NCBI GenBank assembly: GCA_049653745.1
Contig: JBASGW010000073.1
Coordinates: 35,741 to 99,740 of the forward strand
Source of the DNA: CANDYO01 sp049653745
GTDB lineage: Bacteria > Pseudomonadota > Alphaproteobacteria > Rickettsiales > CANDYO01
Direction: 5' to 3'
Length of the DNA stretch: 64,000 nt
The stretch's first letter is position 1. The number at the start of each line of letters is the position of its first letter. Under the pieces are notes generated by a model, which worked only from the letters and a program-made list of their open reading frames with translations, had not been told where the DNA came from and did not search any database. The translations under genes were made by a program, and so were the position numbers. Below are positions 34,792-43,791 of the stretch, one piece after another.

Positions 34792-36257
34792 TTAAGTAAT
34801 AGTAATTGGCTAACTTGATTAGTAAAATCTAAAATCCATTGATTATTAACGCCAATATATATATTTATCATGGTGATTAAGGTTAAGCTTATTAAGCATA
34901 ATTTGCCATTAATTTGTTTTACTTCTGCAGGCTGTTGATCAGTTTTTTCAAAAATCATTAAATCAATCAATTTAAAAGCATAAACAAAGCTAAATATTGA
35001 AGCGATTAAAATAATTAAAATGCACCAAAGATCTGTTGCTAATGAAGCCTTTAATAATTGCCATTTGCCAACAAAACCGGCCGTAAATGGCACTCCTATA
35101 TTACTCAGTAAATTAATTACTATTAAAATACATAACCACGGATATTTCTTTCTTATTCCAGCAAAACTATCAAGTTCTTCGCTTTGTAGTGCAATTGCTA
35201 AATAACCAACCGCTAGAAATAGCATGGTTTTTTCTAAAGCATGTGTAAAACAATAAATTAATAGTCCAGAAATTGCAGCTTTATTAGCTATTGCTAAAGC
35301 AAAAACTATAAACCCAATCTGACTAAAGCTAGAGTAAGCCAAAAACTTTTTTATGTTAGTTTGTTTATATGCTAAAATTGAACAACTGAAAATGGCATAT
35401 ACTGAAAAAAGTAATAGCGTTATGTCTAGGTAAGCAAAATTATATTCCTTTAATTTAAAAACTTGAAAAAAGAATCTAATTAACAAATATATTGCCACTT
35501 TGTTAGAAGATGAAGCAAGCATGGAGCTTATAAAAGATGGAGCTCCTTGATAAATTTTAGCTAACCATGATCCAAAAGGAAATAAGGCTGCTTTCATCAA
35601 AATTCCAAAGATTATTAGAAATATTCCAGCCTTAATTGCATTATTATCAATTGAACTAGGCATAGTGTCGCTGATAATTGATAGGTTAAGTGATCCTACT
35701 AAGGAATAAATAAAGCCAATTCCTAAAAGAATCATTGTGGATCCGATAGTTCCAAAAATTAGATAATCAAAAGCAGCTTTAGTAGATTCTTCTCTTTTTC
35801 CAGAGGCTACTAAAGCATAGCTAGCTATTGCATTAATTTCTAACATTACATAGATATTAAAAATATCATTGGAAATGCAAATTCCAAGCAAACCCGCTAA
35901 TGCAATTAAAAGATTGCCAAAAAATAGATTAAATTTCTCTGGATTTAACTCATGATTTATAAGGTCTTTCATGGCTATTATATTGAAAGCGCTAACTAGT
36001 GAAATTAGCAGCATAAAGAAGCTATTTAGCTTATCTATTTTATATTCAATGCCAAGGGTTGCGCTCCAGCCACCTAAATGATAATAAATGGCTTCTTGTG
36101 AATTAAGGATTTTTTGAAAAATAAGTAAAGATATAGCTAAAGTTAAGCCACCAGCTATCGCGGCAATTATCCAACTAAATCTCCGCGGAGAAACAAAAGC
36201 CAACAGCCCTGCGGCTAAAGGTGTAATAATTTGTAAAATAATAAAATTTGCTAGCAT
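34788..36257 (-). CDS. Proton antiporter-type membrane subunit (MrpD/NuoN-like), first of pair
   Basis: A 489-residue polytopic membrane protein of the same proton-pumping family. It has the conserved glutamate region NIYVMLEINAIASYALVASG (around residues 131-150) and the channel region FPFGSWLAKIYQGAPSFISS with a lysine. A late HALEKTMLFLAVGYLA segment also fits. It resembles MrpD and NuoN types. Together with its downstream paralogue it forms a two-gene operon lacking the small Mrp subunits. It may be a remnant of an Mrp operon or supply subunits to a complex encoded elsewhere. Confidence 0.82.
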   Translation of the reverse strand: MLANFIILQIITPLAAGLLAFVSPRRFSWIIAAIAGGLTLAISLLIFQKILNSQEAIYYHLGGWSATLGIEYKIDKLNSFFMLLISLVSAFNIIAMKDLINHELNPEKFNLFFGNLLIALAGLLGICISNDIFNIYVMLEINAIASYALVASGKREESTKAAFDYLIFGTIGSTMILLGIGFIYSLVGSLNLSIISDTMPSSIDNNAIKAGIFLIIFGILMKAALFPFGSWLAKIYQGAPSFISSMLASSSNKVAIYLLIRFFFQVFKLKEYNFAYLDITLLLFSVYAIFSCSILAYKQTNIKKFLAYSSFSQIGFIVFALAIANKAAISGLLIYCFTHALEKTMLFLAVGYLAIALQSEELDSFAGIRKKYPWLCILIVINLLSNIGVPFTAGFVGKWQLLKASLATDLWCILIILIASIFSFVYAFKLIDLMIFEKTDQQPAEVKQINGKLCLISLTLITMINIYIGVNNQWILDFTNQVSQLLLLK

Positions 36258-36354
36258 AAAGCTTTTATTTCCATATTCTCTTTTTTACTATAATGCCATA
36301 GATTAAAAAAGATTTCTAATTATTTACAGAAAAAATAGCTATATATTATTCAAT

Positions 36355-36952
36355 TCAGGCTGTTATAACTTCTTCACAGAAATCTTTCCCTCCTAGTTCT
36401 AATTTATTTTCATTAGATTTATCATATGCATCCATTCTTTGAGTGTTTGTTTCTCCAGCAGTATCTGATTTCCAAGTATTAAACCTATAATCAAATCCTA
36501 AACTTGTAAGCTGGATGGGGCCATACTCAAATGTTAGGCATTGATCACTTTTATCCACCATCAATGCGCTAGGAACCAATATCACTGACGCTGCATCGAC
36601 TTGTTCTGAAAGAATTAAGTTTATAAAGGGCTTTACGTATCCATATAAGTTCATAAGCATTATTTGATCAATTTTAGAACAGATCTCAAATTTATTTGGA
36701 TCCTCTATCAACAATCTAATACTTTCTTTAGCGGCATTTTGTGCAATTAAGTTACCTTTCTTAGACCCTATAATTCCATTTAATATCCACTGATCTTCAA
36801 AATTACTAAATTTAAGACTTTAGTAGAAGTGAATTTATAATCAATATCAGTGCTTTTAGTTTTTTACTAAGGATAGGTATAATAACAGCATTAGGGTGTT
36901 TTTGTACAAAATTAATATTAGAGCCTTCAGTTTTGATGTTCATGTATTTCAT
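36355..36952 (-). pseudogene. Decayed gene, probably glycosyltransferase-related
   Basis: Read leftward from an ATG at 36952, the coding sense continues only by changing frame at least twice (near 36855 and 36815). The pieces include NINFVQKHPNAVIIP, then DIDYKFTSTKVL, then NFEDQWILNGIIGSKKGN. The last piece runs on in frame to the end of the 119-codon open frame at 36355. The pattern of a D/W-containing segment followed by IIGSKKGN resembles sugar-binding (DXD) glycosyltransferases, and intact relatives lie just downstream. The gene family assignment is tentative; the frame disruption is clear. Confidence 0.6.
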
Positions 36953-37085
36953 TCTTATTTTGAAATAAATAATTATTATAATACTTTAAGGAGTTCTATA
37001 GCATAAATATTATAAATAGTAAAAAATATTTTATAAAATATGATGACTATTTTTATAATTTATTAATATAGCGGCGGTTTTGAAC

Positions 37086-37114
37086 TTGACAGTTTGGAGA
37101 ATTAGTTATAATAA
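37086..37114 (+). promoter_or_regulatory. Promoter of the GT-DUF3431 gene
   Basis: A perfect TTGACA (37086-37091) is followed by TAATAA at 17 bases (37109-37114), or TATAAT at 15 bases (37107-37112). The CDS starts about 40 bases downstream. Confidence 0.6.
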
Positions 37115-37156
37115 TTCGTCGTTAAGATATATTAATATATAAGGCGATATTTAAAA

Positions 37157-38974
37157 ATGGGAAGCTACTCAGCGCAAAGAAAAAGTAATATAGTTTCGCA
37201 GAAAACAAAAAATTTACTAGCAAGAAACCTAGTGGAACAAAATTTAAAAACATCTCTAGATACTCCAAAAATATTCACAAAAAAAACTTTTCAATGGTAT
37301 TCAAAAGCTTTATATGAATCAGATTGGATAGATTATCCTAAGTTTTTTCCTCAGATAATGAGTAACTCAGTAAATAAGCTAAAAAATCTTAATCAGTTAG
37401 CTGACGCTAACTCTCAAACTAAAATACCTCTTATTACTCATCAAATGTATTTTTTCTTTGATTCAAATACAAATCAGATTGCTCAATCTACTATCGACGC
37501 AACAAGTCGTACCATTGAAAGATTTAATAAAGCTGACTCCAGCTATAAGCATTTTGTATGGACAAATAATATAGCAATGATTCCCCAAGGAATTAAAGAC
37601 TTAGCTAATGTTGAAGTAAGGTCAATGACAGAATTGCAAGATAAACGTCTATTCAAAGAGTTCAATATATTGCACACTCAGGGGCAAGTTGGTCTAGATA
37701 AAGGTAAAATTTCTATGGCTAGCGATACTTTTAGAACTTTAGTTGTAAGAGAGTTCGGTGGCCTTTATCGCGATTTTGATTCTGAAATTTTAGATGCAGA
37801 AGCTATAATTAAAGTTAAAAAGGCTGTATCTTTTTTAGGTGGATTGGAATTCTCTCTAGAAGATCTACCTTATAGCGGTTTTGGCAGCGCAATTTTTGCA
37901 GCTACTCCTAATCATAGAGTGCAAATTATTGAATCTTATATGATTGAAAGAAATATTTATAAAGATAAACAAGATCTACCTGTTCCCGAATATATAAAAT
38001 ATCCATTTTCTAAATTTGATCAAGCATTATATTATTCTGGAGGGCCATTCACCATAACAGCCGCAATCTATAAAGCGCTTCCAGAAATGAGAGATGATTA
38101 TATCATCGCACCTCCTAAAGTGCTATTTAATTACGAATATGGGTGGTTAATAACTCCATCTTCTCCTTGTAGAGGAAAGTTAGATAAGATTGGATTCACT
38201 CCAAAGCTCATTAATGAATATGATGGTCATATCTTTGAAACATATAGCTATGATCCATTTTGTGGAAGCTGGGCTGAATCTTCTGGATATAAGGATCCAA
38301 TCAAATATTTTGATGATAATAACAGTCTAGAAATTGTTATTGCTAGGTATAATGAGAATTTGGATTGGATCAGAGATACTTTTGCTTATAGTAAAGTTAC
38401 TGTATATAATAAAGGACCTAACAATCTAGAAAATCTTCCTTACAATGTTCAAGTAATTAATTTGCCTAACGTTGGTAGAGAGTCGCATACTTATCTTTAT
38501 CATGTAATAATGAATTATGACAATATTGCTGGAAGAACTGTATTTCTTCAGGGTGATCCATTCTTTCACGCTCCTAATTTAAAAAGATTTATAGAAGGAT
38601 CTCCTTCAAGCTGTAGTAATACTATAGTTGAGTTAATGAATGGAGATGGCTGTCATATAAAAAACTTAGGAGATTTAAGTCATGAATTATCCAGTATTGA
38701 TTGGAAGAATTCTAAATGGTCTGATACTAGATTAAGTGATGAAACACTCTTAGAATTTGCACGGCATAATATTAACCCTTCATTTAATGCCAACTCGCCA
38801 ATAAGTCACATACCTGGTGGACAATTTGCAGTTGATAAAGAAAATATTTTATGCCATAGCGTTGATTTTCATAAGAAATTATATGATTACTTTGATCACG
38901 ATAGGAGTCCAATAGAAGGGCATTATATGGAAAGGCTCTGGAATGAATGGGCAAATTGTGATAATCAAGGTTAG
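37157..38974 (+). CDS. Two-domain protein: toxin-type glycosyltransferase plus DUF3431
   Basis: A 605-residue protein. Residues about 90-375 form a glycosyltransferase with a sugar-binding DXD motif, as in the large clostridial toxins and related effectors: IPLITHQMYF, KHFVWTNN, then ASDTFRTLVVREFGGLYRDFDSEIL with D206-x-D208. Residues about 391-600 match DUF3431 (EIVIARYNENLDWI, HTYLYHVIMNYD, FLQGDPFFH, ending GHYMERLWNEW), a domain usually found alone and thought to be glycosyltransferase-related. There is no signal peptide or membrane segment, so it is cytoplasmic or secreted by a type I/IV route. It is followed after 16 bases by an outer-membrane protein gene. Modifying surface glycans or host proteins are both possible. 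Confidence 0.78.
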   Translation: MGSYSAQRKSNIVSQKTKNLLARNLVEQNLKTSLDTPKIFTKKTFQWYSKALYESDWIDYPKFFPQIMSNSVNKLKNLNQLADANSQTKIPLITHQMYFFFDSNTNQIAQSTIDATSRTIERFNKADSSYKHFVWTNNIAMIPQGIKDLANVEVRSMTELQDKRLFKEFNILHTQGQVGLDKGKISMASDTFRTLVVREFGGLYRDFDSEILDAEAIIKVKKAVSFLGGLEFSLEDLPYSGFGSAIFAATPNHRVQIIESYMIERNIYKDKQDLPVPEYIKYPFSKFDQALYYSGGPFTITAAIYKALPEMRDDYIIAPPKVLFNYEYGWLITPSSPCRGKLDKIGFTPKLINEYDGHIFETYSYDPFCGSWAESSGYKDPIKYFDDNNSLEIVIARYNENLDWIRDTFAYSKVTVYNKGPNNLENLPYNVQVINLPNVGRESHTYLYHVIMNYDNIAGRTVFLQGDPFFHAPNLKRFIEGSPSSCSNTIVELMNGDGCHIKNLGDLSHELSSIDWKNSKWSDTRLSDETLLEFARHNINPSFNANSPISHIPGGQFAVDKENILCHSVDFHKKLYDYFDHDRSPIEGHYMERLWNEWANCDNQG

Positions 38975-38990
38975 AGTTAAAGGAAAAATT

Positions 38991-39716
38991 ATGTCAAAAA
39001 AAATAGTACTTACTTTTATAACAGCTTTATTTTTATCGGTGTACTCTCTAGCAATAGAAGAATCTAATCCTTTTAAAGATACTTTTATCACTATTGGTGG
39101 CGGATACTCAAACCCAATTACTCAGATTGGGCATTTTATTGCTACGGGAGCGGATGAAAATGGAAATGATATAGGATCTTATAAATATCAAGATGTTAAA
39201 AGTTCTAGCGTATTTGCAATGTCAATCGGTAAAAATTTTGGCTCAATTAAAACTGAGCTTGAATATATTGACTTAGGTAAAAATAATTATACCCAAGGTG
39301 GATATGCTAATGAAGATAATTATGGTTATACATATAGTTTAAGTAGCAAAGCTTATATGTTCAACTTAGGGTATAGTTTTAATAATTTAAGTCAGCGTTT
39401 CCAACCATATATCACTGCAGCAATTGGATTGTCAGAACATAAAGCATCTTCTTCAGAACTTTATCATGACGGAATTTATTGCGGGTATGATGATGGACAT
39501 ACTACTAAGAATTTAGCTAAAGGTGTAACTCTTGGTGCAAGAGTTAATTTAAATGAGCATTTTGCTTTTGATTTTTCGTATAAATATTTAGACCTAGGGA
39601 AAGTTAAAGGAAGCACTAAATTTTATACTGGATCTACTACTGATTACATTAATAATGATTTAGATGGTGAAGTAGTGACCAATATTTTTATGGCAAAAGC
39701 TGTGGTTAAGTTTTGA
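38991..39716 (+). CDS. Outer-membrane beta-barrel protein
   Basis: A 241-residue protein with a signal peptide (SKKIVLTFITALFLSVYS, cleavage near residue 22) and alternating amphipathic strands typical of small 8-stranded porin-like barrels (ITIGGGYS; FQPYITAAIGLS; FAFDFSYKYLDLG), ending in KAVVKF with a terminal phenylalanine, the usual barrel-assembly signal. The ATG at 38991 with AAAGGA upstream is chosen over a longer frame that overlaps the previous gene. It resembles the surface antigens of Rickettsiales in general type only. Probably co-transcribed with the upstream gene. Confidence 0.8.
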   Translation: MSKKIVLTFITALFLSVYSLAIEESNPFKDTFITIGGGYSNPITQIGHFIATGADENGNDIGSYKYQDVKSSSVFAMSIGKNFGSIKTELEYIDLGKNNYTQGGYANEDNYGYTYSLSSKAYMFNLGYSFNNLSQRFQPYITAAIGLSEHKASSSELYHDGIYCGYDDGHTTKNLAKGVTLGARVNLNEHFAFDFSYKYLDLGKVKGSTKFYTGSTTDYINNDLDGEVVTNIFMAKAVVKF

Positions 39717-39803
39717 AGTAAAGCTGTATCAATTTATTTGGTTGAAATTTAGAAATATTTGAGGATAATATCATTTCCTAAAATAAATATTTTGATTCAT
39801 CTA

Positions 39804-40594
39804 ATGAAAAAAAAACTTATTATCTGCCTTTATAATAATAATTATTGTTATTAGCTCTTTTATTTTAGTAAAAGAGCTAACTAAATTTACTAAGAAAAAA
39901 ATAACTATAATTACAACTCAATAAAACAAGCCTTTTAAAAAAATAATATTAATGAAACTACTGAATTAGTTGTTGCTAAATATAATGAAGATTTATCATC
40001 GCTGCAACAAATTCCCTTTGAAATTAAAATCACTATAATAATAAAGGAAAAGATAATTTACCTGTATTCCATCCTAATATAGGTAGGGAAGCGCATACTT
40101 ATTTTTATCATATTATAACTAATTATAATAATCTTTCTGATAGAATAATATTTCTTCAAGGCTCCCCTTTTGACCATAAGGTAAATTTAGATCTGCTAAT
40201 TAATGGAGCACCAACTACTTGTAAAAATATTGTTACCAAGTATCTTACCAATCAAGATTCCGTTAATTATACATTAGTCTATCTCAATCATGAATTAAAT
40301 AATTTTAATTGGGCTTCATCCACATGGCCAAATACTAGATTGAGTGACCAAACATTGCTAGATTTTGCTAAAAATATCAATCCTAATTTCTTAGAAGAAA
40401 CGGAAATAAGTTTAGTTTGGGGGGCTCAATTTGCAATAAAAAAAGAAAATATATTATGTCATAGCATTGATTTTCATCAAAGATTGTATAGTTATTTTGA
40501 TCACAATAATCCTATTGAAGGCCATTACATGGAAAGGCTTTGGAATGAATGGGCTAACTGCGATAACCAGGTCCTATTTTCAGAAAAAAAATAA
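39804..40594 (+). pseudogene. DUF3431 gene with N-terminal anchor, frame-disrupted
   Basis: The C-terminal 188 codons (about 40030-40594) are open and paralogous to the DUF3431 domain of the gene ending at 38974, including the closing GHYMERLWNEWANCDNQ. Upstream, the matching ELVVAKYNEDLSSL segment lies in another frame (about 39945-40020). An N-terminal membrane anchor (LLSAFIIIIIVISSFILVKEL) follows a run of nine A's (39807-39815) that breaks its frame. At least three lesions are needed, so it is a pseudogene unless the terminal open part is expressed alone from an internal start such as 40340. Confidence 0.75.
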
Positions 40595-40712
40595 TATAAT
40601 TTCATTATTCAGTTTAGTAGATTTTTTAGAGAGGTTTCTCATATAATATTCTTTTGCTATAAGGTATAGTAATAAACTTTCTTTTAACGAAAAAAATTAA
40701 TAGAGTCTATGA

Positions 40713-41753
40713 ATGCAGAATGTACATGAAATAGATATTAAGAATGATAACTCTTTATCGCAAAATGCATCAGCTAATCTTAAAATTAAACAAAAAAAGA
40801 AATATCGAGATTATGATTCAGGGATATTAAAGCAAGAGGGATATAATACAAGAATTCAGTATAAAGAATGGATTGAAGATAAGGATGCAAAACTGAAGAA
40901 GTTAGATAAATTAATATTACAAGATTATAAAATTCCAGTGATCTCACATGTTATCTATTTTAGTAATGAAGATTCTCCAATCCCAATAAAAGAATATCAT
41001 CAAGTGATGATGATAAATAGTGCTAGCATACTTAGTAAAGAAAATGGCAATTTTAAGCATTATTTCTGGACCACGAATATTAATTTGCTACCAGAAAATG
41101 TTCAAAAGATACCTGGTCTTGAGATTCATATGGTGTCAGAACTTTCAGAACATATGCTTTACCCTGTATTATTAAATATCTTAGATAGAGCTAATAAAGA
41201 GAGAGGGTATTTTGCGCAAGCGTCGGATATAGTAAGGATTCTAGCGCTACAAAAATATGGTGGAATTTATCATGATAATGATTATGAAATACTGAGTTCA
41301 AAAATAGTAGGATATTTTAGAGCTTTCAATTTTTTTGGTACTAAAGAATTCTTAAAGAAAGACTCTTTTATTGCTAATTGTGTTATGGCAGGAACGGCAA
41401 ACCATCCAATATTTAATAGTGCTGTACATTTAATAGCAAGAAACTTGAAGCTTCTAAAGGATTGTCCTCCTCCAGATTATGTACTAAATCCTGCTACATT
41501 TGGGGCTAAGGTTATTTTTGAAACTAGCCCAAAGATGTTTGAGATAGCTTATTATAAAGGAAAAAATCTTGAAGGTAATGTAGATATGATTTTTCCTGCA
41601 AATATTTTATCGGATGCAGAATATGTTAGAAGCAAATATAGTCAATCTAGGTATTATAAAGCTATGTCTTTAGAGGTTAGCTTGGCTCATGAAGCTGTTG
41701 CGGTAGGAGGTGATTTATTTAGTGGAGATTGGCAAGATAATGGAACTCTATAA
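40713..41753 (+). CDS. Toxin-type glycosyltransferase with DXD motif
   Basis: A 346-residue single-domain protein. After a Lys-rich N-terminal region, it shows IPVISHVIYF, FKHYFWTTNI, ASDIVRILALQKYGGIYHDNDYEIL with D188-x-D190, and a C-terminal GGDLFSGDWQDNGTL. This is the same domain plan as the N-terminal half of the 867-residue protein at 50980-53583 on the other strand, with matching IPPITHAVYF, HGGIYHDLDYEV and GGDMFSGSWG. It has no signal peptide. As a family, such enzymes bind UDP-sugars and Mn2+ and may modify host proteins when secreted; the acceptor here is unknown. Confidence 0.8.
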   Translation: MQNVHEIDIKNDNSLSQNASANLKIKQKKKYRDYDSGILKQEGYNTRIQYKEWIEDKDAKLKKLDKLILQDYKIPVISHVIYFSNEDSPIPIKEYHQVMMINSASILSKENGNFKHYFWTTNINLLPENVQKIPGLEIHMVSELSEHMLYPVLLNILDRANKERGYFAQASDIVRILALQKYGGIYHDNDYEILSSKIVGYFRAFNFFGTKEFLKKDSFIANCVMAGTANHPIFNSAVHLIARNLKLLKDCPPPDYVLNPATFGAKVIFETSPKMFEIAYYKGKNLEGNVDMIFPANILSDAEYVRSKYSQSRYYKAMSLEVSLAHEAVAVGGDLFSGDWQDNGTL

Positions 41754-41773
41754 TTCTAGAAGTGGTATTAGAG

Positions 41774-42535
41774 CTAATTTATAATGCTGGTATAGTTAGA
41801 AAGTAATTTTTTAGATAAATGCCTACTTATTGGCAGAGATGCTCCAATTATCAACCATTTTATCTCATAAATATAAGAAGCTAGTAATAAATGTTGAAAT
41901 ATAAAGAATGCTAGAGCGCCATTAGTTAAGCAAATTAATGTAGCAAGTATTTTTTCTTTTATAGATAATTTTCCTTCTTCTTTACAAAAGTAATTTTCAC
42001 TAATAAAGATTCCTATTAAACAATAAAATACCATCCATAAGTAACCCATGATAATATTTTGTTTATAGTTAATATAAACAAGCATAATGATTACAAGAGG
42101 TATAATTGAATACTTAAGTATATTTGGATAATTTTTAAGAGCTAAATCATATAAAAATATCAATAAACCTGCAAAAAAGATTCCCCCTGCAATATGGTAA
42201 ATATTATGATATCCAAAGTAAATAAGGCTATAGCTTAACATTATAAGTATTGTGCAGGCTATAAACCAAAGAAATTTTTTTCTATATTGCAGAGCTATGT
42301 AACCATAAAGAGTTGCTGCGGTTAAGGTGTGGCCGCTAGGGAACGCTAGACCATATTGTGAAGAAATTTGGAAATAATTTTTTAAAGCACGAGAGTAAAT
42401 CATGCTTAAGAGTGTGATGCAAATAGTATGATAAAATAATTTCCTATTAAGCCAAATATAGCCTAAAACTAATATGGGTATTATTATAATATCGTGACTG
42501 AATTTAAGAAAAAAATTAGCTATCTCTTTGTTCAT
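41774..42535 (-). CDS. PAP2-family membrane phosphatase
   Basis: A 253-residue polytopic membrane protein. It carries the phosphatidic acid phosphatase type 2 signature FPSGHT at residues 65-70 and a later GYHNIYHIAGGIFFA segment that fits the third PAP2 motif, with the catalytic histidine. The first motif is weak: KNYFQ lies at the expected position. Such enzymes dephosphorylate lipid phosphates such as phosphatidic acid, undecaprenyl-PP or lipid A. Extra C-terminal membrane segments are present. It is transcribed toward the glycosyltransferase gene and follows acpP leftward after the acpP terminator. Confidence 0.78.
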   Translation of the reverse strand: MNKEIANFFLKFSHDIIIIPILVLGYIWLNRKLFYHTICITLLSMIYSRALKNYFQISSQYGLAFPSGHTLTAATLYGYIALQYRKKFLWFIACTILIMLSYSLIYFGYHNIYHIAGGIFFAGLLIFLYDLALKNYPNILKYSIIPLVIIMLVYINYKQNIIMGYLWMVFYCLIGIFISENYFCKEEGKLSIKEKILATLICLTNGALAFFIFQHLLLASYIYEIKWLIIGASLPISRHLSKKLLSNYTSIIN

Positions 42536-42578
42536 TTTTGCCTCTCACTTTTAAAATATTTCTACTAAAAATAAGGCA

Positions 42579-42620
42579 TAAAAAAACCTCCATCTATAAA
42601 TAGTATGAAGGTTTTTTTTA
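42579..42620 (-). terminator. Rho-independent terminator of acpP
   Basis: A 14-bp stem (42580-42593 with 42605-42618), 11-base loop. On the minus strand the only irregular pair is G-U; on the plus strand it is a C-A mismatch. It ends in a run of T on the minus strand. It lies 25 bases past the acpP stop, so it terminates leftward transcripts. Confidence 0.85.
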
Positions 42621-42644
42621 TTTCTAATTTTAATTAGATGAAAA

Positions 42645-42881
42645 TTACTTTTTATTTGCGTTAACAAAGTTAACTGCATCAGAAACTCTAGCAATTTTTT
42701 CTGCAGCTTCATCAGGAATTTCAATATCGAACTCTTCTTCAAAAGCCATAACTAATTCAACTTGATCTAAACTGTCAGCGCCTAAATCATCAACGAAACT
42801 TGATTCTAAAGTAATTTTATCTTCTTCAACGCCTAAATGCGAGGCTACGATTTTTTTTACTTTTGCTTCTACATCACTCAT
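42645..42881 (-). CDS. acpP: Acyl carrier protein AcpP
   Basis: Carries fatty-acyl chains on a phosphopantetheine arm during fatty acid synthesis. The 78-residue acidic protein has the modification site DDLGADSLDQVEL with Ser37. Length and sequence are typical. It lies downstream of fabG on the same strand after a 144-base gap that contains its leader, and has its own terminator. Confidence 0.98.
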   Translation of the reverse strand: MSDVEAKVKKIVASHLGVEEDKITLESSFVDDLGADSLDQVELVMAFEEEFDIEIPDEAAEKIARVSDAVNFVNANKK

Positions 42882-43025
42882 AAACTATTTTACCTTCAAA
42901 TAACAAAATTAAATTATAAAGCTATTTTTTCTTCTAGAAAAAATTTTACCTATTAAGGATAATCAATCTAATATATAGAGATTTTATAAAATCTGCAATA
43001 TTTTTTATTGTTTAGTTTAAATTAA

Positions 43026-43763
43026 TTAAACCATTGCCATTCCACCATTTATATGTAGGGTCTGTCCGGTAACGTAGGCAGACTCATTACTAGCTAGGAA
43101 AATAACCCCATTGGCAATATCATCTGGGGTTCCTAAGCGTCCGCATGGAACTTTCTTAATTAACTCTTCTTTCAATTCATCTTTTAATTTATCAGTCATT
43201 GCTGTTGCAATAAATCCAGGAGCTACGCAATTTACTGTAACGCCTCTGCTTGCAACTTCTAAAGCTAAGCTTTTAGACATAGCCACCATTCCAGCTTTGG
43301 CAGCTGTATAATTAGCTTGACCTAAATTACCAGTAAACCCTACTATTGAAGAAATATTGATGATTCTACCATGCCTTTGCTTAATCATTTTCTTTATTGC
43401 AGCTTTATTTAAGATAAAAGTAGCTCTTAAATTAATGTTAATTACTGTATCAAAATCTTCTATGCTCATTCTTAAAGATAAATTATCTCGAGTTACGCCA
43501 GCATTACAAACCAAAATATCCAAGCGATTATTAATTGCATAAACTTCATCAATTAAATTAGTGATTGACTCATCATCTTGCAAATTGCAGGTTTTTACAG
43601 TTACATTGGTTTTGAGTTCGTTAGCTAAATCATCTAATGCCTGTTTATTGGTGCCGGATATGATTATATGCGCTCCATGAGCATGAAGCTTTCTTGCTAT
43701 TGAGCCGCCAATCCCACCAGAAGCTCCGGTAACTAATGCAACTTGTCCTGTTAAATCAAACAT
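43026..43763 (-). CDS. fabG: 3-oxoacyl-ACP reductase FabG
   Basis: NADPH-dependent reduction of 3-ketoacyl-ACP in fatty acid elongation. A 245-residue short-chain dehydrogenase with the cofactor motif TGASGGIG at residues 12-19, NAG, the catalytic Ser in INISSIVGF and YTAAK with Tyr and Lys. The ATG at 43763 is preferred over the one at 43775 because GAGG lies 6 bases upstream of it and the protein then starts MFDLTGQVALVTG as expected. Lies 28 bases after pdhC, so it may share the pdh transcript. Confidence 0.96.
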   Translation of the reverse strand: MFDLTGQVALVTGASGGIGGSIARKLHAHGAHIIISGTNKQALDDLANELKTNVTVKTCNLQDDESITNLIDEVYAINNRLDILVCNAGVTRDNLSLRMSIEDFDTVININLRATFILNKAAIKKMIKQRHGRIINISSIVGFTGNLGQANYTAAKAGMVAMSKSLALEVASRGVTVNCVAPGFIATAMTDKLKDELKEELIKKVPCGRLGTPDDIANGVIFLASNESAYVTGQTLHINGGMAMV

Positions 43764-43791
43764 TTTTATCCTCATTTTATCAGTATAATTT

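Noticed and set aside
33310..36257. Calling the two antiporter subunits nuoM and nuoN
   Set aside because: The sequences share the family core with NDH-1, but no other nuo genes are near and several segments look more like Mrp subunits, so no symbol was given.
42551..42742. 63-codon minus-strand open frame
   Set aside because: Out-of-frame overlap of acpP running through the terminator; composition is that of a shifted frame.
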